NCBI RefSeq assembly: GCF_013409935.1
Contig: NZ_JACCCO010000003.1
Coordinates: 124,001 to 188,000 of the forward strand
Source: Streptosporangium sandarakinum
GTDB lineage: Bacteria > Actinomycetota > Actinomycetes > Streptosporangiales > Streptosporangiaceae
Length of the DNA: 64,000 bases
Direction of reading: 5' to 3'
The position numbers and the translations under genes were made by a program. Positions 8,787-18,788 of this stretch are shown here, one piece after another (position 1 is the first letter of the stretch; each line of letters opens with the position of its first letter). The notes under the pieces were generated by a model, which was not told the DNA's origin, searched no databases, and saw only the letters and a program-made list of their open reading frames with translations.

Positions 8787-9623
8787 GTGAACCGCACCGA
8801 TCGGCTTTACGTCCTGGTCGAAGAGCTCCGCGCCGCCGCGCCCGGGTTCCTGCGGGTCCGCGAGCTGGCGGACCGGCTCGGGGTGGGGAAACGCACCGTC
8901 GAGCGCGACCTCGCCGCGCTCCGGGAGTCCGGGGTCCCCGTGCGCGCCGAACCCGGCGGACGGGGCGGCCACGCCCTCGACATGTCCGCCGCCCCGTCCC
9001 CGGTCGCCTTCACCGCGGAGGAGGCGGCCGCGGTCGCCGTGGCGCTCGTCCGGGCCGCGGACACCCCGCTGGCCGGCCCCGCCCGCGACGCCCTGCGCCG
9101 GCTCGCCGCGGCGACGCCGTCTCCCGGAGAGGTCAGGCACGAGGACGCGGCCGGTGGCGGCGGGAGCGGGCGGGCGGGACGCTCCGCCGGTGACGGCGAG
9201 GCCGGGCGACCGGGCGGCGGCGGGGGGAACGGCGGGGCGGAGCGACCGGCCGGCGGCGGGGAGGGCGACGGGGCCGGGTGGCCGGTCGTCCCCGCGCGTG
9301 CCGCGGCCGAGCCCGAGCCCTACCCCCGGGTGGCGGCGGTGATCGAGGGGGCGCTGCTGCGCCGGAGGGTGCTGCGGATGGGCTATGAGGACCGCAAGGG
9401 CCGGTCCACCGTCCGCGAGGTGGAGCCGGCGGTCTTCATGGGCGGGCGCGGCGGCCAGTGGTACCTCATGGGCATGGACCGGCTCCGCCAGGACGTCCGG
9501 GTTTTCAAGCTCGACCGCATCGCCTGGGCCGAGGAGACCGCCGAGGCCGCACCCGAGCAGTCGCCGGAACGATACGCCGCCGGCCTCCCCGGCGTGCTGC
9601 GGGAGTCCGCCGAGCCGGAGTGA
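8787..9623 (+). CDS. DeoR/WYL-type transcriptional regulator
   Basis: A 278-residue regulator: an N-terminal winged helix (about residues 1-60; RVRELADRLGVGKRTVERDL) followed by a WYL-type ligand domain with the pattern GGQWYLMGMDRLRQDVRVFKLDRI near residues 215-240. Between them is a very Gly-rich linker of about 55 residues (roughly 9135-9300) that looks like low-complexity expansion. GTG at 8787 is chosen because the protein then begins directly with the helix-turn-helix. It is divergent from the small anchored protein gene; the target is unknown. Confidence 0.8.
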   Translation: MNRTDRLYVLVEELRAAAPGFLRVRELADRLGVGKRTVERDLAALRESGVPVRAEPGGRGGHALDMSAAPSPVAFTAEEAAAVAVALVRAADTPLAGPARDALRRLAAATPSPGEVRHEDAAGGGGSGRAGRSAGDGEAGRPGGGGGNGGAERPAGGGEGDGAGWPVVPARAAAEPEPYPRVAAVIEGALLRRRVLRMGYEDRKGRSTVREVEPAVFMGGRGGQWYLMGMDRLRQDVRVFKLDRIAWAEETAEAAPEQSPERYAAGLPGVLRESAEPE

Positions 9624-9725
9624 GCCCCCGCCCCGGGACCCGGCCGTACGGCGGTGCGGCCACCGCCGGACCCGGCCGCCGCGCGGGCCTCCCGCCGTAC
9701 GGCAGGACCCGGGCGCGCCGGGCGG

Positions 9726-10247
9726 TCAGCCTGCTCCGGCGCCCAGCTCCCGCTGCATCAGGAGGGTGTCGATCCAGCGGCCGTGCTTGTGCCCCACCTT
9801 CGCCAGCAGGCCGACGGCGGAGAAGCCGAACCGGCGGTGCAGGGCGGCCGACGCCTCGCTCCCCGTGTCCGCGATGACCGCGATCATCTGGCGCGCGCCG
9901 GCCCGCTCGCTCCGCTCCACCAGTGCCCCCAGCAGCGCGCCGCCCAGCCCCCGGCCGGTGTGGTCCGGGGCGAGATAGATCGAGTCCTCGACGGTGTGCC
10001 GGTAGGCCGGCTTCGGCCGCCAGGGCGTGGCGTAGGCGTATCCGGCCACCTCGCCGGCCACTTCGGCCACCAGGAACGGAAGCCCCCGGTCGGCGAGGTC
10101 GCCGAGCCTGTTCAGCCAGTCGGCGACCGGCGGCGGCGTCTCCTCGAACGTGGCCACGCTGCTGACCACGTAGTGGGTGTAGATGCCGGCCACGGCCGGC
10201 AGGTCCGCCGGCTCGGCCGGGCGGACGATCGTCTCCGACGTCGGCAT
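9726..10247 (-). CDS. GNAT N-acetyltransferase (phosphinothricin acetyltransferase-like)
   Basis: A 173-residue acetyl-CoA-dependent N-acetyltransferase. The acetyl-CoA loop is TGRGLGGALL, preceded by the DSIYLAPDH strand; the N-terminal IYTHYVVSSVATFEE pattern is typical of the Pat/Bar branch acting on phosphinothricin or methionine analogues. The ATG at 10247 has a purine-rich site upstream and gives the family N-terminus IVRPAEPADL. It converges on the WYL gene. Substrate unproven. Confidence 0.82.
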   Translation of the reverse strand: MPTSETIVRPAEPADLPAVAGIYTHYVVSSVATFEETPPPVADWLNRLGDLADRGLPFLVAEVAGEVAGYAYATPWRPKPAYRHTVEDSIYLAPDHTGRGLGGALLGALVERSERAGARQMIAVIADTGSEASAALHRRFGFSAVGLLAKVGHKHGRWIDTLLMQRELGAGAG

Positions 10248-10640
10248 GAGCCGCCCCCGTTCCCATGAGGTGAGTTCTCCCTCGCCGTGCGCCATTCTGA
10301 TGGATCCGGGGGCCGCGGGGGCGCGGGGGCCGGTGTCAGGACCGGCCCGGGAGGAAGTGCGGGGCACACGGGAGGGGCCTGGGGCAGGTCCGGGAGGGCG
10401 CGCGAGGCACGGGAGGGACCGGGGGATCGGGAGCGGTCCGGGAGAGACGCGGGAGGGGAACGCGGGGATCGGGAGCGGCCCGGGAGAGGGACGCGGGGAT
10501 CGGGAGCGGTCGGGGAGGGTCCTGGGGAGGGTGGGTTTCGTCCGGATTCGTCGCGGTCGTCAAAGCGGCGGATCTTCACCGGCCCGTGTGCCATGCTGAA
10601 CCCGGCGAGCGTGACGAGGGGCGCACACGAGGGGTCGTCG
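10248..10640. other. 393-bp non-coding, G-rich repeat-bearing gap
   Basis: No credible gene. The G-rich strand carries three copies of GGGGATCGGGAGCGG at 10422-10436, 10464-10478 and 10495-10509 inside a stretch built of GGGAG/CGGGAG words. The last 40 bases presumably hold the promoter of the kinase gene, but I see no clear boxes. Confidence 0.6.
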
Positions 10641-11749
10641 ATGCCGGAGATCGAACCGCTGCGGCCCGGGGACCCGCCGCGGCTGGGGGACTTCACGCTC
10701 AGGGGCAGGCTGGGGGAGGGCGGCCAGGGCGTCGTCTACCTCGGGGAGGCCGAGGACGGCCGGCGTGCCGCCGTCAAGCTGCTGCACGTGCGCTTCACCG
10801 GGGAGAGCCACGCCCGTTCCCGTTTCGCCCGGGAACTCGCCGCGGCCCGGCGGGTGGACGCCTTCTGCACCGCCCGGGTGCTCGCCGCCGACCTCGACGG
10901 CGAGACCCCCTACATCGCCAGCGAGCTGATCGACGGCCCCTCGCTGCGCCGGATCGTCGAGCGTGACGGGCCGCTGGGCGGCGAGGCCCTCGAACGGCTC
11001 GCCACCGGCACGGCCACCGCGCTGACCGCGATCCACCACGCCGGGATCGCCCACCGCGACTTCAAGCCGGACAACGTGCTGCTCGCCCCGGACGGCCCCC
11101 GCGTCGTCGACTTCGGCATCGCGAAGATCATCGATGAGAGCGGGACGATCACCACCCGCGCCGTCGGCACACCCGCCTACATGGCGCCCGAGCAGATCGC
11201 CGAGGAACGCGTCGGCCGGCCCGCCGACGTGTTCGCCTGGGGGGCGACCATGGTCTTCGCCGCCGCGGGCCGGGCGCCCTTCGCCGCGGAGACGATCGTG
11301 GCGACGCTCAACCGCGTCGTCAACCACGACCCCGACCTCGGCGCGCTGCCGGAGGACCTGCGCCCGATCGTCGCCCACTGCCTGAACAAGGACCAGTCGC
11401 TGCGGCCGTCCATGGACGAGGTGCTCAAACGCCTGCTCGGCCACCCGGCGGACGACGGCGAGGCGTCCCGGGAGGAGCTGGCCGAGGGCGCGCAGGCCGC
11501 CACGCTGGACCTGGCCCGGACGAACCCGCCGAACCCGCCTAACCCGTCGAACCCACTGAACCCGCCCGCGGTCCGGCGGCGGCGCCGGGCCGTCGCCGGG
11601 GCGGCCGCGGTCCTCGCCGCGATAGCCGCGGCGCTGCGATCGGCGCCCTGTACGCCGACGGGACGATCGAGTCGCTGCTCGAAAAGCACTTCTCCGGCGT
11701 CGGCTTCCGCCACGAGACCGCGCGGCCCCGCATGGAGAGCTGCGGCTGA
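10641..11749 (+). CDS. Membrane-anchored Ser/Thr protein kinase, frameshifted near its C-terminus
   Basis: A PknB-type kinase. The N-terminal catalytic domain (about residues 15-275) is complete: glycine loop GEGGQG, Lys46, HRDFKPDN, DFG and APE. It is followed by an Asn-Pro repeat linker and a hydrophobic segment. Near 11625-11640 the reading frame appears to lose one base: the sequence GALYADGTIESLLEKHFSG, with GC-ending codons, continues in another frame and stops at 11749, whereas the unshifted frame runs with poor codon use to 11987 and into the next gene. The kinase domain itself is unaffected. This is either a sequencing slip or a real change in the extracellular tail. Confidence 0.75.
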
Positions 11750-11913
11750 GCCGTACGGCCCCGCGTGGAGACCTGCGGCAGCCGTACGGCCCGGCCCGGC
11801 GAGCCGCGAGCCGTGCGGTCCGCGGGGGGAGCCGCCGCCCGCGTCGGACGGCTCGGCGCGGAGAGCCGTCGCCGCGCCGTACGGCTCTCCGCGTGGAGGG
11901 AGAGGCGGGAGGG

Positions 11914-13497
11914 TCAGGAGGCCGCGCAGGTGGTGCCCTTGGCAGGGACCTCCCCTTCGAGCAGATACTTGTCGGTCACCTTCTTGACGCACTGGTCGCC
12001 GGAGATGTAGGCCCCGTGGCCCTCGCCCTTGTAGGTGACCAGCACCCCCGTGCCGAGCTGCTCGGTCAGCTTCGGCGCCCACTCGTACGGCGTGGCCGGG
12101 TCGCCGGTGCCGCCGATCACCACGATCGGCGCGGAGCCGGCCGCGTTCACCTTACGGGCCTCGTTGCTGCCCTTGACCGGCCAGGAGGAGCAGATCAGCC
12201 CCATGCCCGCGCTGCCGAACAGCGGGGAGACCTCCAGCGCCTCCTGCTGGGTGCGCTTCAGCTGCGCGAGGTCCGGCCGCTCGGCGGTGTCCGCGCAGCT
12301 GATGGCCGGGAAGCTGCTCATGAGGGTCGTGTAGGACCCGTCGGGCAGGCGCCCGTTGTAGTTGTCGGCGAGGCTGAGCAGGAGCCGCCCGTCGTCGTTG
12401 AAGGCCATGTTCAGCCCCTGCTCCAGCAGCGGCCACGTCAGCTTCGAGTACAGCGCGGCGGCGACGCCGGTGTTGGCCAGCCCCTGGGTGAGCTCGCGGG
12501 AACCGACCTTGAGCGGCTTGTCCTCCACGTCGCCCATGAACTTCTCGACGTTCTTGTTCGCGATGGTCCGGTCGGCGCCGATGTCGCACCGGCCGGGTCC
12601 CTTGATGCAGTCCTTCAGGAAGTCGTCGTAGGCGTGCTGGAACCCGGCGGACTGCACCACGGTGCGCCTGTTCATCGAGACGCTCGGGTCCAGCGGGGCG
12701 TCCAGCACGAAGCGGCCCACGTTCTTGGGGAACTCGGTGGCGTAGACGGCGCCGAGCTGCGTGCCGTAGGAGATGCCGAAGTAGTTGAGCTTCGGCTCGC
12801 CGAGCGCCTCGCGCATCCGGTCCATGTCGCGGGCGGCGTTCACCGTGCCGACGTAGGGCAGGACCTTCCCGGAGGTCCGCTGGCAGGCGGCGGCGAAGTC
12901 CTTGATGATGCGTTCCTGCCGGTCCCAGTCCGCCTGGGTGGCGGCGATCGTGTTCATCGAGGTGTAGCGGTCCATGACGTGCTCGCCGTCGCACCTGACG
13001 CCGGAGCTGCGCTCCACCCCGCGCGGGTCGAAGCTGACCAGGTCGTAGCGGGTGTTGAGGCCGGCGAACGCCTTGGCGGCCTGGGCCATGGTGTCGACGC
13101 CGGAGGCGCCGGGGCCGCCGAAGTTGAAGACCAGGGAGCCGATCCGCCGGGCCTGGTCGGTCGCCGGGATGCGGATCATCGCGATGTCCAGCGTCTCGCC
13201 GCCCGGCTTGGCGTAGTCGAGCGGCACCCGCAGCGAGCCGCACCGCAGGGTGGCGTCGGGCTTGGCAGGGACCTGCCCATTGGGCCCCCGGACGTCGGTG
13301 CAGGGCCCCCACGCGATGCGCCCGGCCGCCCCGGTCTCGCCCGCCGTCCCGGTCGTCCCCGACGGCGCGGCGGTCCCCCCGGCCGGTGAGGACGGGTCGG
13401 CGGGGCCGAGCCCGCTGTTGCGGGCCGGATCGCTGCAGGCGGTCAACAGGCCGGACAGGACGGTCGCCGCGGTCGCCACCGCCAGGACTTTTCGCAC
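11914..13497 (-). CDS. Secreted lipoprotein S33 peptidase (tripeptidyl aminopeptidase-like)
   Basis: A 527-residue alpha/beta-hydrolase peptidase. It has a lipoprotein signal peptide with lipobox LTAC (Cys21), a Ser/Thr/Gly-rich linker, the hydrolase core with nucleophile Ser243 in GISYG and oxyanion region FNFGGPGASG, and a C-terminal TAP-like part with the Asp (GGTGDPATP) and His (GEGHGAY). Several Cys suggest disulfides outside the cell. Streptomyces relatives release tripeptides from exported proteins. The start is GTG at 13497. It is convergent with the kinase gene. Confidence 0.88.
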   Translation of the reverse strand: MRKVLAVATAATVLSGLLTACSDPARNSGLGPADPSSPAGGTAAPSGTTGTAGETGAAGRIAWGPCTDVRGPNGQVPAKPDATLRCGSLRVPLDYAKPGGETLDIAMIRIPATDQARRIGSLVFNFGGPGASGVDTMAQAAKAFAGLNTRYDLVSFDPRGVERSSGVRCDGEHVMDRYTSMNTIAATQADWDRQERIIKDFAAACQRTSGKVLPYVGTVNAARDMDRMREALGEPKLNYFGISYGTQLGAVYATEFPKNVGRFVLDAPLDPSVSMNRRTVVQSAGFQHAYDDFLKDCIKGPGRCDIGADRTIANKNVEKFMGDVEDKPLKVGSRELTQGLANTGVAAALYSKLTWPLLEQGLNMAFNDDGRLLLSLADNYNGRLPDGSYTTLMSSFPAISCADTAERPDLAQLKRTQQEALEVSPLFGSAGMGLICSSWPVKGSNEARKVNAAGSAPIVVIGGTGDPATPYEWAPKLTEQLGTGVLVTYKGEGHGAYISGDQCVKKVTDKYLLEGEVPAKGTTCAAS

Positions 13498-13543
13498 GTG
13501 ATGCTCCCTCGATTCGGACGCCGGGGGAAGCGATCCAACACTA

Positions 13544-13580
13544 GCCGGGCGGGCCCTTTCAAAAAAAGGACCCGCCCGGC
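13544..13580 (-). terminator. Terminator between aceE and the S33 peptidase gene
   Basis: Read on the minus strand, a 16-bp stem (one G-U pair) closes a UUUUG loop just after the aceE stop codon at 13587. The arms are 13565-13580 and 13544-13559. It would end aceE transcripts before the peptidase gene. Confidence 0.75.
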
Positions 13581-13586
13581 GTCACG

Positions 13587-16334
13587 TCACAGTCCCATGG
13601 ACTGGGTGTCGTTGCTCTCGATCCCGCCGGCCTCGGTCACGCCGTTCTTCAGGTGGTACTTCACGATGGCCTCGCGCAGCACCTCCTCGTCCAGCTCGCC
13701 CCGCTGGACCAGCTGGGTGAGCACGGCGAGGGTGATGGAGGCGGCGTCCACGTGGAAGTGGCGGCGCAGCGCCGACCGGGTGTCCGACAGGCCGAAGCCG
13801 TCGGTGCCGAGGGAGGTCCAGTCGCCCGGGACCCACTGGGCGATCTGGTCCTGCACGGCGCGCATGTAGTCGCTGACGCCGACGAACGGGCCCTCGGCCT
13901 GCGACAGCGCCTGCGTCACGTACGGCACCCGCCGCTCGGCGTCGGGGTTGAGCAGGTTGTGCTCCTCGACGGCCAGCGCCTCGCGGCGCAGCTCCGTCCA
14001 GGAGGTGGCCGACCACACCTCGGCCGCCACGCCCCAGTCCTCGGCCAGCATGCGCTGGGCCTCCACGGCCCAGGGGCCGGCCACGCCGGAGGACAGGATG
14101 TTGGCCTTCGGCCCCGCCACGGCGGGCGCCGCGGCGTACCGGTACAGGCCCTTCAGCAGGCCCTCGACGTCGAGGCCCTCGGGCTCGGCCGGCTGGGGGT
14201 AGGGCTCGTTGTAGACGGTCAGGTAGTAGAAGACGTTCTCGGGGTTCTCCCCGTACATCCTCCGCAGGCCGTCCTTGACGATGTGCGCCACCTCGAAGGC
14301 CCACGACGGGTCGTAGGACACCGCCGCCGGGTTGGTGGAGGCGGTCAGCGGGGTGTGGCCGTCCTCGTGCTGCAGGCCCTCGCCGTTCAGCGTGGTGCGG
14401 CCGGCCGTGGCGCCGAGCAGGAAGCCCCGGCCCATCTGGTCGGCGAGCTGCCACATCTGGTCGGCGGTGCGCTGCCAGCCGAACATCGAGTAGAAGATGT
14501 AGACCGGGATCATGTGCTCGCCGTGCGTGGCGTACGACGTGCCCACCGCGATCGCCGAGGCCATGGAGCCGGACTCGCTGATGCCCTCGTGCAGGATCTG
14601 ACCCTCGGTCGACTCCTTGTACGACAGCAGCAGCTCGCGGTCGACGGCCTCGTAGGTCTGGCCGTGCGGCGAGTAGATCTTCGCGGTCGGGAAGATCGCG
14701 TCGAGACCGAAGGTGCGGGCCTCGTCGGGGATGATCGGCACGAACCGGTGGCCGATCTCCTTGTCGCGCATGAGGTCCTTGAGCAGGCGGACGAACGCCA
14801 TGGTGGTGGCGACGTTCTGCTTGCCCGAGCCCTTCTTCAGCTGCGCGTAGGCGGCGTCGCCGGGCAGTTTGACCGGCTTGGCGCGGACCACGCGCTTGGG
14901 CAGGACACCGCCCAGGGCCGCGCGGCGCTCCTTCATGTACTCGATCTCGGGGTCGTTCTCGCCCGGGTGGAAGTAGGGCGGCAGGTCGGCCTCGAGGGCG
15001 GAGTCGGGGATCGGCAGGTAGAGCCGGTCCCGGAACTCCTTGAGCTCGGCCTTGGACATCTTCTTCATCTGGTGCGTCGCGTTGCGCGCCTCGAAGTCCT
15101 TGCCCAGGGTCCAGCCCTTGATGGTCTGGGCGAGGATGACCGTCGGCTGGCCGACGTGCTCGCGGGCCGCCTTGTAGGCCGCGTAGACCTTGCGGTAGTC
15201 GTGGCCGCCGCGCGAGAGCTTGCGGATGTCCTCGTCCGACAGGTGCTCGACCATCTTGCGCAGCCGCGGGTCGTCGCCGAAGAAGCTCTCGCGGATGTAG
15301 GAGCCGGACTCGACGGAGTAGGTCTGGAACTGGCCGTCGGGCACGGTGTTCATCTTGTTGACCAGGACGCCGTCGACGTCGGCCGCCAGCAGCGGGTCCC
15401 AGTCGCGGCCCCAGACGACCTTGATGACGTTCCAGCCGGCGCCGCGGAAGTAGGACTCCAGCTCCTGGATGATCTTGCCGTTGCCGCGGACCGGGCCGTC
15501 GAGGCGCTGCAGGTTGCAGTTGATGACGAACGTGAGGTTGTCGAGCTCCTCGCGGGCGGCCACGCCGATCGCGCCGAGCGACTCGGGCTCGTCCATCTCG
15601 CCGTCGCCGAGGAAGCACCAGACGTGGCTGCGGCTGGTGTCCTTGAGCTTCCGGTTCAGCAGGTAGCGGTTGAACCGCGCCTGGTAGATGGCCGAGATCG
15701 GGCCCAGGCCCATGGAGACCGTGGGGAACTCCCAGAAGTCGGGCATCAGCCGCGGGTGCGGGTAGGACGGCAGGCCCCGGATGCCGTGCGACAGCTCCTG
15801 CCGGAAGGCGTCGAGCTGGGTCTCGTTGAGGCGGCCCTCCAGGAAGGCGCGGGCGTAGATGCCGGGCGCGGCGTGGCCCTGGATGAAGACCTGGTCACCC
15901 GACTCGCCGTGGTCCTTGCCGCGGAAGAAGTGGTTGAAGCCCACCTCGTAGAGAGAGGCGGCCGAGGCGTAGGTCGCGATGTGGCCGCCGACGTTGGTGC
16001 GGGCGTTGGCCCGGGTGACCATGACCGCCGCGTTCCACCGGATGTAGGCGCGGATCCGCCGCTCGACGTACTCGTCGCCGGGGAACCAGGGCTCGCGCTC
16101 CGGCGGGATCGTGTTGATGTAGTCGGTGCTGCGCAGGCCGGGGACGCCGACCTGGTGCTCCCGAGCCCGCTCCAGCAGGCGGAGCATCAAATAACGGGCC
16201 CGGGTCCGCCCCTCCGTCTTGACGACGTTGTCGAGGGACTCGAGCCACTCCTGGGTCTCGCTGGGGTCGACATCAGGAAGCTGGCTGGGTAGGCCGTCAC
16301 TGATGATCGAGAAACGCTGGCGTCCGGAAGCCAC
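13587..16334 (-). CDS. aceE: Pyruvate dehydrogenase E1 component, homodimeric type
   Basis: A 915-residue thiamine-diphosphate enzyme of the single-chain E1 type, decarboxylating pyruvate for the E2 lipoyl domain. The ThDP motif is seen as [30 protein letters not shown] and HEDGHT segments, and full family length, support the call. GTG at 16334 follows a GGAAGGCGAG ribosome site. It stands alone on the minus strand with DUF3052 and peroxiredoxin genes nearby, an arrangement also seen next to aceE in Streptomyces. A DasR-like operator lies about 125 bp upstream. Confidence 0.97.
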   Translation of the reverse strand: MASGRQRFSIISDGLPSQLPDVDPSETQEWLESLDNVVKTEGRTRARYLMLRLLERAREHQVGVPGLRSTDYINTIPPEREPWFPGDEYVERRIRAYIRWNAAVMVTRANARTNVGGHIATYASAASLYEVGFNHFFRGKDHGESGDQVFIQGHAAPGIYARAFLEGRLNETQLDAFRQELSHGIRGLPSYPHPRLMPDFWEFPTVSMGLGPISAIYQARFNRYLLNRKLKDTSRSHVWCFLGDGEMDEPESLGAIGVAAREELDNLTFVINCNLQRLDGPVRGNGKIIQELESYFRGAGWNVIKVVWGRDWDPLLAADVDGVLVNKMNTVPDGQFQTYSVESGSYIRESFFGDDPRLRKMVEHLSDEDIRKLSRGGHDYRKVYAAYKAAREHVGQPTVILAQTIKGWTLGKDFEARNATHQMKKMSKAELKEFRDRLYLPIPDSALEADLPPYFHPGENDPEIEYMKERRAALGGVLPKRVVRAKPVKLPGDAAYAQLKKGSGKQNVATTMAFVRLLKDLMRDKEIGHRFVPIIPDEARTFGLDAIFPTAKIYSPHGQTYEAVDRELLLSYKESTEGQILHEGISESGSMASAIAVGTSYATHGEHMIPVYIFYSMFGWQRTADQMWQLADQMGRGFLLGATAGRTTLNGEGLQHEDGHTPLTASTNPAAVSYDPSWAFEVAHIVKDGLRRMYGENPENVFYYLTVYNEPYPQPAEPEGLDVEGLLKGLYRYAAAPAVAGPKANILSSGVAGPWAVEAQRMLAEDWGVAAEVWSATSWTELRREALAVEEHNLLNPDAERRVPYVTQALSQAEGPFVGVSDYMRAVQDQIAQWVPGDWTSLGTDGFGLSDTRSALRRHFHVDAASITLAVLTQLVQRGELDEEVLREAIVKYHLKNGVTEAGGIESNDTQSMGL

Positions 16335-16874
16335 TGGGTCTCGCCTTCCGAGGATGGACTTTTGTCTGGTGTAGGTCGTCTTCCATCCTGGTCGCTTACC
16401 CCGGAAAGTGCATCTCTACTGACCGGTAACCAAGAGGTCCCCGCTGGCAGGGGCGTGAAAATGGCCTAGACCACCGATGGTAGGACGAATTTCCCCCACA
16501 GGGTACACGCTGCCCGGCCCTTTCCGTGGGCGGGGCGGATCCGCCCCCGCCGTACGAATCTAGCCGGGTCCGGGCCGTGGGACGTCCGGGCGGTGCCGCG
16601 CGGACCGGGCCGCGTCCGGTGAACCCCCCGGTCCGGCGGTCCGTGACGGCCGGGCCGTGAGGCCGGGCCGGGGACCGCCGCATTCCCCGGGGATTCCGTG
16701 GTGGGCCGTTCGCGAGAATAAGAAAGATCTTTGTGGGATCGTGACGATAATGATGCGCGAAGCCGGGGTGAGGCGGTTTGAGCGGCGAACTTTCCGCCGC
16801 GGCCGCCCCTCGCCGCCCCGAAGAATGGGGCGGGGTCGTCGTCCCAGCTCAGCGTGGATCGTAGGATCGAGTAT
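16335..16874. other. 540-bp divergent intergenic region between aceE and yjbQ
   Basis: No credible gene. The aceE side (16335-16510) is the leader and promoter area with the DasR-like site. The yjbQ side has an AT-rich stretch at 16710-16760. Between them is a GC-rich filler containing several inverted repeats. Confidence 0.6.
16460..16475 (-). promoter_or_regulatory. DasR-type (GntR/HutC) operator-like palindrome upstream of aceE
   Basis: AATGGCCTAGACCACC matches the published dre consensus A(G/C)TGGTCTAGACCA(G/C)T at about 13 of 16 positions, including the TAGACCA core. It lies about 125 bp upstream of the aceE start, in a place suited to a repressor. A DasR gene is not in the window, so binding is inference. 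Confidence 0.5.
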
Positions 16875-17282
16875 GTGAGATCTCAGACGATCGAGGTGGT
16901 GACCGGTTCCCGTGAACGGATCCATGACATCACCTCCGAGTGCGAGAGCTTCGTCCGCTCATGCGGGGGAGACGGGCTGTTGCACGTCTTCGTCCCCCAC
17001 GCCACCGCGGGGATCGCGCTGATCGAGCTCGGCTCGGGCAGTGACGACGACCTGCTCGCGGCGCTGGAGGACCTCCTGCCGGCCGACGGCCGGTGGAAGC
17101 ATGCACACGGATCCAGGGGGCATGGGCGCTCGCATGTCATGCCGGCTCTCATCCCTCCCTACGCGACCGTCCCGGTTCTGTCCGGGCGGCTCGCGCTGGG
17201 CACCTGGCAGTCCATCGCCCTGGTGGATCTCAACGTCGACAATCCGGAACGCCAGGTCCGTTTGTCATTTTTGTCGGACTAA
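16875..17282 (+). CDS. YjbQ-family protein (secondary thiamine-phosphate synthase-like)
   Basis: A 135-residue UPF0047/YjbQ protein. Hallmarks are VFVPHATAGIALIE, an ASP/GSDDD-type acidic patch, GRSHVMPALIPP and the closing GTWQSIALVDLN. Some members can make thiamine phosphate in vitro, but the physiological role is open. GTG at 16875 is preferred because AGGA lies 8 bp upstream; an in-frame GTG at 16854 has no ribosome site and would add seven residues. Confidence 0.85.
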   Translation: MRSQTIEVVTGSRERIHDITSECESFVRSCGGDGLLHVFVPHATAGIALIELGSGSDDDLLAALEDLLPADGRWKHAHGSRGHGRSHVMPALIPPYATVPVLSGRLALGTWQSIALVDLNVDNPERQVRLSFLSD

Positions 17283-17405
17283 TTCATACGTAGCCCACTC
17301 GTTGCCGTGGCGACCGTTGACGACCGAGGGTCACAGCGTGTGGACTGTGCCGAAGCATTCTGAGCACCGTGCGATTGCGGTGACATTCAAGCAGGAGGGA
17401 CAAAC

Positions 17406-17834
17406 GTGAGCGCGACCGCGGGTCAGGCTCGGGGCGAACGCGGCCTGGCCGAAAGGCTCGGCCTCAAGCCGGGTCAGGTGGTGCAGGAAGTCGGCTGGGA
17501 TGAGGACGCCGACGACGATCTGCGCGACTCCATCGAGGAGCTGACCGGCAACGAGCTGGTCGACGAAGACTACGAGGACGTCGTCGACGTCGTGCTGCTG
17601 TGGTGGCGTGACGGTGACGGCGATCTGTTCGACGCCCTCAGCGGGGTGCTGACCAACCTGAGTGCAGGCGGCCAGATCTGGCTGCTCACTCCCAAGGCCG
17701 GCCGCGAAGGCCACGTCGAGCCCAGCGACATCGGGGAGGACGCCACGACCGCCGGTCTCTCGCAGACCAGCAGCATCAGCGCCGCTCCCGACTGGTCGGG
17801 CACCCGACTGGCCCCTCCGCGGACCCGCCGGTAG
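17406..17834 (+). CDS. DUF3052 family protein
   Basis: A 142-residue acidic cytoplasmic protein conserved across actinobacteria. Typical segments are LAERLGLKPGQVVQEVGWDEDADDD and the VLLWWRDGDGDL core, followed by a flexible, charged C-terminus. Function unknown. An AGGAGG ribosome site precedes the GTG start. It is followed by the peroxiredoxin gene, an order also found next to aceE in Streptomyces. Confidence 0.88.
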   Translation: MSATAGQARGERGLAERLGLKPGQVVQEVGWDEDADDDLRDSIEELTGNELVDEDYEDVVDVVLLWWRDGDGDLFDALSGVLTNLSAGGQIWLLTPKAGREGHVEPSDIGEDATTAGLSQTSSISAAPDWSGTRLAPPRTRR

Positions 17835-17917
17835 GGGTCCGCCCTGCCGTACGGCTCATGCGAGTCGTACGGCAGGATGATGGTGTCGCCCATCATCCGA
17901 CGAAAGGACCTTTCGAC

Positions 17918-18373
17918 ATGGCGGTCGAGGTAGGTTCCCCCGCTCCGGACTTCGAACTGAAGGACCAGCACGGGACCCCGGTCAAGCTCTCCGACCACCG
18001 GGGCAAGAAGGTCGTGCTGATCTTCTATCCCCTCGCGTTCAGCGGCGTCTGCCACGGCGAGCTCTGCGCGCTGCGTGACGAGTTCATCGCCACCGCGCCC
18101 GAGGACGTCCAGGTGCTGACGGTCTCGGTGGACTCGGTGTTCACCCACCGCGCCTGGGCCGACCAGGAGGGCTACACCTTCCCCCTGCTCTCCGACTTCT
18201 GGCCGCACGGTCAGGTCGCGCAGACGTACGGTGTGTTCGACGAGGAGAAGGGCCTCGCCACCCGGGGCACCTTCATCATCGACGGTGACGGCATCGTCCG
18301 GTGGAGCGTGGTGAACCCGATTCCGGAGGCGCGCGACATCGCCGAGTACCAGAAGGTCCTCGCCGAACTCTGA
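17918..18373 (+). CDS. Peroxiredoxin (AhpE/BCP type)
   Basis: A 151-residue thioredoxin-fold peroxidase that reduces hydroperoxides. The peroxidatic residue is Cys45 in FSGVC (the usual PxxxT/SxxC loop reads PLAFSGVC), with a second Cys50 that could resolve it. The ATG at 17918 is preferred, with GAAAGGA upstream, over an in-frame start 60 bp earlier. It follows DUF3052 by 83 bp on the same strand. Confidence 0.92.
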   Translation: MAVEVGSPAPDFELKDQHGTPVKLSDHRGKKVVLIFYPLAFSGVCHGELCALRDEFIATAPEDVQVLTVSVDSVFTHRAWADQEGYTFPLLSDFWPHGQVAQTYGVFDEEKGLATRGTFIIDGDGIVRWSVVNPIPEARDIAEYQKVLAEL

Positions 18374-18440
18374 GCTCCCCAGCGGTGATACGGCGGACGT
18401 CCGGGGGGCGTCCGCCGCTCTCGACTCCCCGGAGGCGATC

Positions 18441-18788
18441 ATGCCCTGCTTCTCCTGCGGGGCCAGGCAGACCGACCCGGTCCGTGGCGTCAGCCCGTGG
18501 AAGCGCGGGGTGCGCCGGGAGACCCAGGTGCTCATCTGCCCGGACTGCCAGCGCGCCCACGACCTCGACCTCGACACGTGCGCCGCGTGCGGGTCCGTCG
18601 CCCTCATCTGCCGGCTCGGCGAGGTCGAGTGCCGCTCCTGCGGAGCCGTACGGCTCGCCCGGGCCGGACGGCCCGCCTCGGCCGGGAACGCCGCCGGGGG
18701 CGCCGCCGTCACCGGCGGATCCGGCACTCCCGGCCTGGCCGACGAGGTCCAGGCCGCCCTGGAGCGGGTCCTCGGCCGCACCCGCTGA
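18441..18788 (+). CDS. Small zinc-ribbon protein
   Basis: A 115-residue protein with a run of Cys pairs: CFSC at residue 3, CPDC near 34, CAAC near 47 and CRSC near 69. This implies two zinc ribbons, followed by a Gly/Ala-rich linker and a short amphipathic C-terminal helix (LADEVQAALERVLG). No family name is recognised. A GGAGG site precedes the ATG. It lies between peroxiredoxin and a ROK kinase on the same strand. Confidence 0.75.
   Translation: MPCFSCGARQTDPVRGVSPWKRGVRRETQVLICPDCQRAHDLDLDTCAACGSVALICRLGEVECRSCGAVRLARAGRPASAGNAAGGAAVTGGSGTPGLADEVQAALERVLGRTR

Noticed and set aside
10422..10530. Possible CRISPR-like array
   Set aside because: The repeats are short, G-rich and irregularly spaced (42 and 31 bp), and no cas genes are present.
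11750..11987. Kinase C-terminal extension in the unshifted frame
   Set aside because: Codon third positions lose their GC bias and the sequence overlaps the next gene; the shifted frame is the better reading.
16657..16878. 73-residue plus-strand frame upstream of yjbQ
   Set aside because: Arg- and Pro-rich, no ribosome site, and it covers the presumed promoter and ribosome site of yjbQ.
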